From the NCBI GenBank assembly GCA_043760535.1, contig JAYUOV010000252.1, positions 1 to 29,436 on the forward strand: a stretch of 29,436 nucleotides of DNA. The letters run 5' to 3'. Every line of letters begins with the position of its first letter. Within the stretch, counting starts at the first letter, position 1. Positions 17,009-24,230 of the stretch are shown piece after piece. A program made the translations under genes and the position numbers. This DNA comes from JAZKFT01 sp043760535 (lineage in GTDB: Bacteria; Bacteroidota; Bacteroidia; Chitinophagales; Chitinophagaceae). Under the pieces are notes generated by a model. The model was not told where the DNA came from and did not search any database. It was given only the letters and a program-made list of their open reading frames with translations.

Positions 17009-17099
17009 TACAATAACTAAGGCAGAACTTCAGATAGTATCACTGAAATTTTAGCTGGCATTGGAATAGTGTCTGGAAAAAAAGAAATCACCATTGAAA

Positions 17100-18938
17100 A
17101 TGATAAATAAAAAAATGATGAAGAAGTACCTTTTAATATTTTTGGTTGTATTGCCGTTTAGCATATTTGCCCAACAGGCCAATCATACTTTCGCTTTAGG
17201 TGATAGTGTTTTTTTGCTGGATGGTAAACCCTTCCAGATAATTTCAGGAGAGATACATTACCCACGTGTGCCAAGAGAGGCCTGGCGCCAACGGATGCAA
17301 ATGGCGAAGGCAATGGGCATAAATACAATTGGCACCTATGTTTTTTGGAACCTGCACGAACCAGAAATGGGCCGTTTTGATTTTTCGGGCAATAACGATA
17401 TTGCAACTTTTATAAAAATTGCAAAGGAAGAAGGGCTTTGGATAATAGTAAGGCCATCGCCTTATGTGTGTGCCGAGTGGGAGTTTGGAGGCTATCCTTA
17501 TTGGTTGCAAAACGAAAAAGGGCTTATAGTAAGAAGTAAAGAGCCGCAGTACTTAGCCGAATATAAAAAGTATATTTATGAAGTAGGAAAGCAGTTGTCT
17601 CCCTATTTAATTACGAATGGCGGTAACATTATAATGACGCAGGTAGAGAACGAATATGGTTCTTATGGTAGTGATAAAACATACCTTGAAATAAACCGGA
17701 AAATGTTTTTGGATGCAGGCTTTAATACAGTGCTGTACACATGCGATCCAGCAAAAGACGTAGCCAATGGAAAACTACCCGGATTAATGACCGCAGTAAA
17801 TGGCGTAACCGATCCGGTAAAACTAAAGGCGATAGTAAGAAAAAACAACGACGGCAAAGGCCCGTTTCTGGTGGCAGAATGGTACCCTGCCTGGTTTGAC
17901 TGGTGGGGCGAAAAACACCACACCGTTCCTGCTGAAAAATATATAAAAGAACTAGATGCAATGCTTGGTGCCGGCATTTCTATCAACATGTATATGTTTC
18001 ATGGCGGCACTACCCGTGGCTTTATGAATGGTGCCAATTGTTACGACAGCTCCTATTTTCAGCCACAAATTAGCAGCTACGATTACGATGCCCCACTGGA
18101 TGAAGCTGGCAATGCAACCGATAAATTCATGCAGTTCCGATCCGTTATTCAAAAACACTCAGCGCAAATATTGCCACCTGTTCCTGTAGCTAAAAAAACA
18201 ATTGCAATACCAATGCTGAAATTCCAGTCGTCGGCTGATGTGTTTTCTATTTTACCAAAGCCTGTTACTTCGCCGAGGCCACTTACATTCGAAAAACTTA
18301 ACCAGGCTTATGGGTATGTTTTGTATCGTACCAAAGTAAAATATGCAAAGCCTGGCATCTTAAAAATAAAAGAATTAAGAGATTATGGCATTGTTTACGT
18401 AAACGGGAATAAGGTTGGTGTTCTCGACAGGATGATAAAGCAAGACAGTCTTTATATTAACATAAAGCCAGGTGAAAACACTATTGACATACTTATCGAA
18501 AATGGAGGACGTATCAATTTTGGACCCAATTTATTAAACAATAATAAAGGAATCACTGAGTTTGTTTCACTCAATGGCATTCAATTAAAAGGTTGGAAAA
18601 TGTTTTCGTTTCCTTTAACTAATATTGATAAAATTACTTTTAATAATTCGCCACGCAAGAATGTACCAGTTATAAAGAAAGCCAGCTTTAACCTCGATGT
18701 AGTTGGCGACACATATCTCGACATGCGTAACTGGGGAAAGGGAGTAGTTTGGATTAATGGCCATAACCTTGGCCGGTACTGGCAAAAAGGACCGCAACAA
18801 ACAATCTATATACCTGCTGAATGGCTTATGAAGGAGAAAAATGAAATAGTAATATTCGAATTGATTAAGACAGAGCAGAATGAAGTACAGTGTTTAAAAC
18901 AACCAATTTTGGATTTGCTTCAAGATCAAAAACCCTGA
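17100..18938 (+). CDS. GH35 beta-galactosidase, periplasmic
   Basis: This exo-enzyme removes terminal beta-galactose from oligosaccharides. I start it at ATG 17100 (612 residues) rather than the TTG six bases upstream. The signal peptide ends near FSIFAQQ. The GH35 barrel starts FQIISGEIHYPRVPREAW and includes TYVFWNLHEPEMGRFDF and SPYVCAEWEFGGYPYWL. The acid/base Glu lies in IIMTQVENEYGSYG (about residue 185) and the nucleophile Glu in LVAEWYPAWFDWWG (about 260). The C-terminal half holds the jelly-roll domains, with GVVWINGHNLGRYW, typical of the family. Length matches Bacteroidota GH35 enzymes. It follows the GH30 gene by 91 bp and ends the plus-strand PUL, converging with the HTCS gene. 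Confidence 0.95.
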   Translation: MINKKMMKKYLLIFLVVLPFSIFAQQANHTFALGDSVFLLDGKPFQIISGEIHYPRVPREAWRQRMQMAKAMGINTIGTYVFWNLHEPEMGRFDFSGNNDIATFIKIAKEEGLWIIVRPSPYVCAEWEFGGYPYWLQNEKGLIVRSKEPQYLAEYKKYIYEVGKQLSPYLITNGGNIIMTQVENEYGSYGSDKTYLEINRKMFLDAGFNTVLYTCDPAKDVANGKLPGLMTAVNGVTDPVKLKAIVRKNNDGKGPFLVAEWYPAWFDWWGEKHHTVPAEKYIKELDAMLGAGISINMYMFHGGTTRGFMNGANCYDSSYFQPQISSYDYDAPLDEAGNATDKFMQFRSVIQKHSAQILPPVPVAKKTIAIPMLKFQSSADVFSILPKPVTSPRPLTFEKLNQAYGYVLYRTKVKYAKPGILKIKELRDYGIVYVNGNKVGVLDRMIKQDSLYINIKPGENTIDILIENGGRINFGPNLLNNNKGITEFVSLNGIQLKGWKMFSFPLTNIDKITFNNSPRKNVPVIKKASFNLDVVGDTYLDMRNWGKGVVWINGHNLGRYWQKGPQQTIYIPAEWLMKEKNEIVIFELIKTEQNEVQCLKQPILDLLQDQKP

Positions 18939-18949
18939 TTAATATTAAG

Positions 18950-19037
18950 GGCATCTCTAAAAACCCTGTTTTCATTTTGCCCCCCCCCCTTAAATATCCT
19001 ACAAGGGAGGGGGAAAGGAAATTTTTAAAAAATCCCC
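18950..19037. repeat. Interspersed repeat copy 1, with a C10 tract, between convergent genes
   Basis: GGCATCTCTAAAA-CCCTGTTTTC at its left end matches copy 2 at 23603-23712 with one difference. Both then have a C-rich segment, CTACAA, a G-rich segment and AAAGGAA. Here the C run at 18980-18989 and the following AAGGGAGGGGG can pair into a hairpin, which could serve as a two-way terminator for the convergent GH35 and HTCS genes. The right end (AAATTTTTAAAAAATCCCC) has diverged from the inverted end seen in copy 2. Confidence 0.65.
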
Positions 19038-19083
19038 ACTAATAAACTTACCTATTAATACCATTAAAATAGTTGTTAATTTT

Positions 19084-22000
19084 TCAATGTTCGTTAGCTG
19101 AGCGCCTGTTAATTAAAGATTTTCTGAATTTCTTTAAATAGTCTGATGGGGTTACCCCAAATTGTTTTGTAAAATTTACCCTGAAATATTTAACATCGCT
19201 AAATCCTACCAGGTTAGCCGTTTCATTAACATTTTTATCGGTATGGATAAGTATTTCCGCTGCCTTTTTTAGCCGGATAAACCTTACAAAGCCAGTTATG
19301 GTTTGGCCAGATACCGATTTTATCTTGCGGTACAAATTGGAATGGCTCATTCCAATTTCGCTAGCCAGCACTTTAATTGAAAACTGGTCATCTTCAAGAT
19401 GGTCTTCTATAATCTTTATGCAGTTATTCAAAAATTCCTTGTATTCTGTAGATACTTTAAATTTTGCCGTACCCAGGGTTACTTCATTAAAGAAATAGTT
19501 CTGTAAAATATTGCGTCGTTTTAAAAGAGATTTTACCCTCGCTATCAGCAAGTCTTTGTCAAAGGGTTTTTTAATGTAATCATCTGCCCCAAGCTCCATA
19601 CTTTTAAGTTGTGTTTCCTCTGATGAAGTACCTGTTAATAATATAAGCGGAATATGGCTAACCGTTTCATCATCTTTTAAAATTTTACAAAACTCTAATC
19701 CATTTAAACCTTTCATTACAATATCGCTGATGATGAGATCCGGTAGTTGGTCATGTGCTATCAAAAGGCCATCTTCTGCCGACACTGCTTTGTATAATTT
19801 ATATTCAGTAGAAAATATGCCTGACAAATAACTCAAAATCTCAAGGTCGTCATCAATAATCAACAAGGTTGGCTTGTCAGTTACTATTTCATCCTGTACT
19901 GTGATTATGTGTTGTGCTGAAGAAATATCTTCCACCAGTATCTCTTCATTTAATTCATTTAATATAGAAGAAGAGGGTTCTGCAATTGATCCGGCTGCTG
20001 CCGTTACCGGAATATTTTCTGTGATGGCAAGTCTGTTTACAATCTTATCTGGTTTGTTCGGCTCTGTCATAATATTTTTTTCTGCGATACTTTCGTCAAC
20101 AGAGTTGGTTTTGTGAGATGAGGGGCCGTTATTATTCAACTGCACTATGAACGATGTGCCTTTACCCAACACACTCTGATAAGAAACTGATCCATTATGC
20201 ACTTCGATAAATTTTTTGACGAGGAACAAACCAATGCCAAAACCTGATTTACCTTCTGTGTTCTTCACTTGGTAAAAGCGGTTAAATAATTTTTCCCCTT
20301 CTTCTGCCGGGATACCGCTTCCAGTATCGCTGATGATTATCTTAACACTGTTATCTTCTTCTGACATTGAAAAGGTAACTGCTCCTCCATCAGGTGTATA
20401 TTTAAAAGCATTTGAAAGCAAATTGAATAAAGCAATTTCAAGTTTCTCCCTGTCTGCATTAAGAAAGATGTCGGGCACATCGCAATCAAACAGGTACTGT
20501 ATTTTTTTTGAGCGTGCCTGCTCTGAAAAACATGCAAATACATTTTTAGCCAAATGAACGAGGTTTAATTTCAAGAGGTTTACAGTATCTTCCGAATCTG
20601 CTTTTTTAAATAGCAGCAGCTGATCTACCAACCTTAAAAGTCTTTGTGCATTGCGGTAAATAACCTTTAACTCAGAATTTTCTGAACTACCCTCTGGTTT
20701 TTTAAGTAAATCCTTTATGGGGTTTATGATAAGTGATAGCGGTGCCCTGAATTCATGCGATACATTTGTAAAAAAAGCAATCTTTTTTTCATTTATTTCT
20801 TTTTCTTTTTGGGTTTCCAGGTGTGCCAGTTGTACTTCATACTTCAATTTCGTTTGCTTGTTTTTGTATAGCATGTATAGGTATGTGACTGCAGCAATCA
20901 GTAATATATATAGGCTATAGGCCCACCAGGTTCGATACCAGGGTGGCAGTATGGTTATATACAACAGTTCTACAGCATCGCCCCACTTACCATTTCCATG
21001 ACTTACTTTTACTTTAAAAATATAGTCGCCTTCCCTTAATCTTGAAAAATTGGCAGTACGGGTATTTTTAATATAATTCCAGTCTTTATCCCACCCTTGC
21101 AGATAATATGCGTAATTCAGGTTTGAGGCATCGGCATAATCTAACCCCAAAAAATTTAGTGATATATTAGCATCGTCAAAAGGCACTACAACTTGTAATA
21201 TGCCATTTTCACCTGGTTCTTTTAAATACGAAAGATTGTTTTGCGCCGGCTTATTGTTGATGCTAAAATCAGCAAGAAAAAGTTGTGGGGCTATTTCTTT
21301 TTCAAGAATATTTTGGGGATTAAAAACATTGAACCCTTTAATACCGCCAAACAATAATTCGCCGGTGGAAAGAGCCAAAGCTCCATTAAAACTAAACTGG
21401 TCACTTTGCAAGCCATCCGATTTCGAAAAATTTTTAAATGTTTTTTTCGCCACATCAAACCTCGACAACCCATTATAAGTGCTTAGCCAAAGATTGCCAT
21501 TGCTGCTTTCCAGTATCCGAAGAATGGTATTTTGTGGTAACCCATCACCAGTTGTAAACCTTTTAAATGTGCCATCCTTCCGGTTAAAAAGAAATAAACC
21601 CCCTTCTTGTGTGCCTACCCAAAAATTTTTCTTTTTGTCTTCATATATACTTCGAACTGTGAAACCGATATTATAAACTATATGTTTTTTTGCAATTGTA
21701 TCTATTCTTATCAGGGAACTATAGTCGCCACCCCAAACATTTCCTGCCGCATCTTCTGCAAGGCATTGCAAATCGGTAAGCTTACTGTCATAAATAGTAA
21801 AGCTGTTTAATTTAGTATCGAACAAATACAAACCACCATTTCTTACGGCAGATGCCCAAAGCCTTTTTCGAGTATCTTCTAATAATGTCCATACATTGTT
21901 ATTGACAGTATTACCTGTAGGATTAAAGCATTGGTATTGCCTGAATGTACCAGTGCGAAAGTCATACCGGTTGATGCCTCCAAACCAGGTTGATATCCAA

Positions 22001-23247
22001 AGGCCTTTGGTGCCATCTTTTATAATACCTGTAACAAAATTGCTGCTGATAGTTTTGCTTTTGCTGCTGTCATGGCTAAAATTGGTAAAAGTGCTTTTAG
22101 CACGGTTCCAATAGCGGAGCCCGGCTCCATCAGTACCTATCCAAACATTGTGATTATTATCTTCGCAAAAAGAGAGGATGAAATTATCTATTGCTTCCAT
22201 ATTATCCGAAGCATGATAAACCACTGCTTTAAACGTGTTTATCTGTGGCTCTATCACATTCACCCCGCCACGCAATGTGCCTATCCATTTTCTTTCCTGT
22301 TGGTCTTCATATATTGCATATACCGAGTTGCTGTTTATCAGCGGGTTTTTTTCATCAATAACCGCATTCAATGGCACTGCTTTACTTTGGCCTGCTGTTA
22401 AAAGCCAGATACCTGCGCCATCCGATGCAATCCAAAGGGTACCTTTTTTATCTTCGCAAATATCCACCACCGATATTATATTGGCAATTACACCCGGAGA
22501 AAGCGTATTGGTTTTGTTATCGTATTGGTATAAGCCAGTATTGTCTCCTATCCATATACTGCCGTTGCGGCAGATGATTAAGCAGTTAGCCTGCCGAGGC
22601 AGGCTGTTTTGTAAATGCAATTCATGCTTCTGGGCGTCGTAAGTAAACAGCCCTTCGTTTTGTACCAGCACATAGGTAATGTTTTTGCGTGTATCGTGTT
22701 TGATATCCGTTACATAATAATTAACTGAATTTCTGTTCTCCACCATCAATGGTACCTGTATTCCGCTGATGGTTGAATTGTCAAAATAAAATAAGCCATT
22801 ATGCTGCGTGCCGGCCAGCATCGTATTGTTGTTGATGCGTTGCAGTTTAACTACATTATCTGCCAGTTTTTGCTTTAAAGCATTATTGGCGAAACTGTAT
22901 GTAGGGATAGTAAAGCGATGAGTAGTTGGGTTATAAATATTGATTTCTTTTTGACCCCCAATCCAAATGTTGTGGCCAGCATCTTCGCTTATGGCGTTAA
23001 TGCTGTTTGAATAAATGGAATTACTATCATCGGCCATATTACGGAATATGGTACAATCATATCCATCATAGCGGTTCAATCCATCGTAGGTTCCAAACCA
23101 CATAAAACCCTTATGATCCTGAAAAATTGCAGTAACAGCATTGTTGGATAAACCCTTTTCAATCCCGATATATTTAACTCCTGGTTCCTGACTCCTTAAA
23201 ATGAAAGCCTGTGACAAAAGAAATAGTAGAATTATGAAGGTTTTCAT
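19084..23247 (-). CDS. Hybrid two-component system regulator (HTCS) of the PUL
   Basis: This single 1387-residue protein senses a periplasmic sugar and binds DNA. In order it has a signal peptide (1-19), about 14 Reg_prop propeller blades (about 25-640, repeated 'xxIxEDxxGxxWIGT' motifs), a Y_Y_Y domain (about 690-765), and a membrane helix (775-793). A HisKA domain follows with His831 in FFTNVSHEFRAPLSLI, then HATPase_c (NLLSNAFKYTPDGG, SDTGSGIP, GFGIGLFLV). A Ser/Glu-rich linker of about 85 residues leads to a receiver domain (IIDDDLE, Asp1175 in LIISDIVMKG, Lys1227 in KKPFD) and an AraC-type HTH (1275-1372). All key residues are present. It converges with the PUL genes and probably controls them; no operator is proven. 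Confidence 0.95.
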   Translation of the reverse strand: MKTFIILLFLLSQAFILRSQEPGVKYIGIEKGLSNNAVTAIFQDHKGFMWFGTYDGLNRYDGYDCTIFRNMADDSNSIYSNSINAISEDAGHNIWIGGQKEINIYNPTTHRFTIPTYSFANNALKQKLADNVVKLQRINNNTMLAGTQHNGLFYFDNSTISGIQVPLMVENRNSVNYYVTDIKHDTRKNITYVLVQNEGLFTYDAQKHELHLQNSLPRQANCLIICRNGSIWIGDNTGLYQYDNKTNTLSPGVIANIISVVDICEDKKGTLWIASDGAGIWLLTAGQSKAVPLNAVIDEKNPLINSNSVYAIYEDQQERKWIGTLRGGVNVIEPQINTFKAVVYHASDNMEAIDNFILSFCEDNNHNVWIGTDGAGLRYWNRAKSTFTNFSHDSSKSKTISSNFVTGIIKDGTKGLWISTWFGGINRYDFRTGTFRQYQCFNPTGNTVNNNVWTLLEDTRKRLWASAVRNGGLYLFDTKLNSFTIYDSKLTDLQCLAEDAAGNVWGGDYSSLIRIDTIAKKHIVYNIGFTVRSIYEDKKKNFWVGTQEGGLFLFNRKDGTFKRFTTGDGLPQNTILRILESSNGNLWLSTYNGLSRFDVAKKTFKNFSKSDGLQSDQFSFNGALALSTGELLFGGIKGFNVFNPQNILEKEIAPQLFLADFSINNKPAQNNLSYLKEPGENGILQVVVPFDDANISLNFLGLDYADASNLNYAYYLQGWDKDWNYIKNTRTANFSRLREGDYIFKVKVSHGNGKWGDAVELLYITILPPWYRTWWAYSLYILLIAAVTYLYMLYKNKQTKLKYEVQLAHLETQKEKEINEKKIAFFTNVSHEFRAPLSLIINPIKDLLKKPEGSSENSELKVIYRNAQRLLRLVDQLLLFKKADSEDTVNLLKLNLVHLAKNVFACFSEQARSKKIQYLFDCDVPDIFLNADREKLEIALFNLLSNAFKYTPDGGAVTFSMSEEDNSVKIIISDTGSGIPAEEGEKLFNRFYQVKNTEGKSGFGIGLFLVKKFIEVHNGSVSYQSVLGKGTSFIVQLNNNGPSSHKTNSVDESIAEKNIMTEPNKPDKIVNRLAITENIPVTAAAGSIAEPSSSILNELNEEILVEDISSAQHIITVQDEIVTDKPTLLIIDDDLEILSYLSGIFSTEYKLYKAVSAEDGLLIAHDQLPDLIISDIVMKGLNGLEFCKILKDDETVSHIPLILLTGTSSEETQLKSMELGADDYIKKPFDKDLLIARVKSLLKRRNILQNYFFNEVTLGTAKFKVSTEYKEFLNNCIKIIEDHLEDDQFSIKVLASEIGMSHSNLYRKIKSVSGQTITGFVRFIRLKKAAEILIHTDKNVNETANLVGFSDVKYFRVNFTKQFGVTPSDYLKKFRKSLINRRSANEH
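22588..22605. repeat. Short GC-rich inverted repeat inside the HTCS gene
   Basis: AGCCTGCC and GGCAGGCT are separated by two bases. The element falls in the propeller-coding part (LPRQANCL) and keeps the frame open. CCTGCC/GGCAGG palindromes recur in some Bacteroidota genomes, so it may be an inserted repeat unit or a coincidence of codon use. Confidence 0.35.
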
Positions 23248-23602
23248 ATTGAATTAAATCGTTAAGAGCATACTAAAGTAATTGAAAATTAGGATAGTTT
23301 TTGAAATAATAGACATGTTGCTTCTGCATGGCATACAGCGCAAAATCTTAACGACTATATTGAAAGATAGAGATAGAGACTTCGCCAGAAAAAAAGGTTT
23401 TAATATTGAACTTTTCACCCCGTCAGTAATCCCTAGTCATTTTTACGTAAACGATTTAATAAATATTAAATATATGTATTTAAATAGGATTTTACAAGTT
23501 TTCTAGGTAACGTTTTTCAAACACACAATTAATCCCTTTTTGATGAATGTAATTGAAGGGTAACTAACAAATCTCTCAAGTTTAACCTTCTACTAAATTG
23601 GA

Positions 23603-23712
23603 GGCATCTCTAAAAGCCCTGTTTTCTTTGTTGGCCTCCCCTTTAATTCCCCTCTACTGAAATAATCGGGATGTTCTACAAAAAGAGGGAAAAGGAAGGC
23701 TTTAGAGATACC
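23603..23712. repeat. Interspersed repeat copy 2, MITE-like with terminal inverted repeats
   Basis: The left end GGCATCTCTAAAAGCC (23603-23618) is nearly the reverse complement of the right end GGCTTTAGAGATACC (23698-23712). The 110-bp unit contains CCTCCCC and AGAGGGA segments that can also pair. A shortened relative sits at 18950-19037. It codes for nothing. The structure fits a non-autonomous miniature element or a palindromic intergenic repeat. Confidence 0.7.
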
Positions 23713-23760
23713 CTTAACTAAACATCTTGTACATCATTTGGCTACTACAAGAAAAAAATA

Positions 23761-23856
23761 TTATTTATATATACTCATCAGTTTTTTATAAATCTTAAAC
23801 AAAGGCTCTGGCAAAAAAGTTATGACTTGTGCAAATACAAATTTTACATAGTTCAT
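23761..23856 (-). pseudogene. Possible 31-codon stub of an IS4-type (DUF4372) transposase
   Basis: The minus-strand frame reads MNYVKFVFAQVITFLPEPLF and then KIYKKLMSIYK before a stop. It resembles the start of DUF4372/IS4-family transposases ('MNxGKFVFAQxxDFLPxxxF'). The rest of the gene is absent; the MITE-like repeat lies just beyond. The match is short and from memory. Confidence 0.3.
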
Positions 23857-24168
23857 AGCATGTTATAACAAAAGCAATAATGTCTGGTTTCAAATGGTCA
23901 CGGTGAAAAATACTTACCTCTCAATATTTTCAAAGAGCCTAAAATCGATTTGACCTGACACAAGCGGTTGAATATTTTAGAGAATCATTTCAGACTTTAC
24001 TTATGCTGGTGTAACTGGCATTTCATCTACAGTGCTACCACATTTTATACATTACTGGTAGCTTCCTGGCATCTTGCTCTTTTTAAGTAAAATAGCCAGC
24101 ACATGATTCCAGAATCAATGTTTTTTCAATTCTTCACCGAGCATATTTCAACAGTTTTAGATGCAAGG

Positions 24169-24212
24169 TTACAATTTCTTAACATTGTGGTAACAGGTTA
24201 ATAACATTACAG
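24169..24212 (+). promoter_or_regulatory. Four 11-bp direct repeats, candidate Pho-type box
   Basis: TTACA at 24169 is followed by TAACA at 24180, 24191 and 24202, each exactly 11 bp after the last, with unrelated 6-bp spacers. OmpR-family regulators of phosphate starvation bind this architecture: PhoP of Bacillus uses TT(A/T/C)ACA-type hexamers and PhoB uses 7-bp half sites, both at 11-bp spacing. The array ends 19 bp before the ATG of the receptor gene. TTCTTTTG (24216-24223), one base off TAnnTTTG, lies between. That would put the transcript start almost at the ATG unless Met6 (24246) is used. Confidence 0.6.
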
Positions 24213-24230
24213 TAGTTCTTTTGCGGCCAA

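Larger units (their letters stand above)
23248..24230. other. 983-bp intergenic region between the HTCS and the receptor operon
   Basis: No intact gene lies here. It holds a near -7 match for the HTCS gene (TACTTTAG on the minus strand, 23273-23280), a MITE-like repeat (23603-23712), a possible transposase stub (23761-23856) and the 11-bp direct-repeat array at 24169-24212. The stretch 23857-24160 is unexplained. A frame at 23282-23506 shows no protein character. Confidence 0.6.

Noticed and set aside
17094..17099. TTG as start of the GH35 gene
   Set aside because: An ATG two codons downstream (17100) gives a normal signal peptide, so the TTG is unnecessary.
19298..22642. Many plus-strand ORFs of 60-135 codons opposite the HTCS gene
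   Set aside because: They are antisense shadows of a long, clearly coding minus-strand gene with all expected domains.
23282..23506. A 74-codon plus-strand ORF after the HTCS start
   Set aside because: It begins with TTG, lies in AT-rich intergenic DNA and shows no domain or convincing codon pattern.
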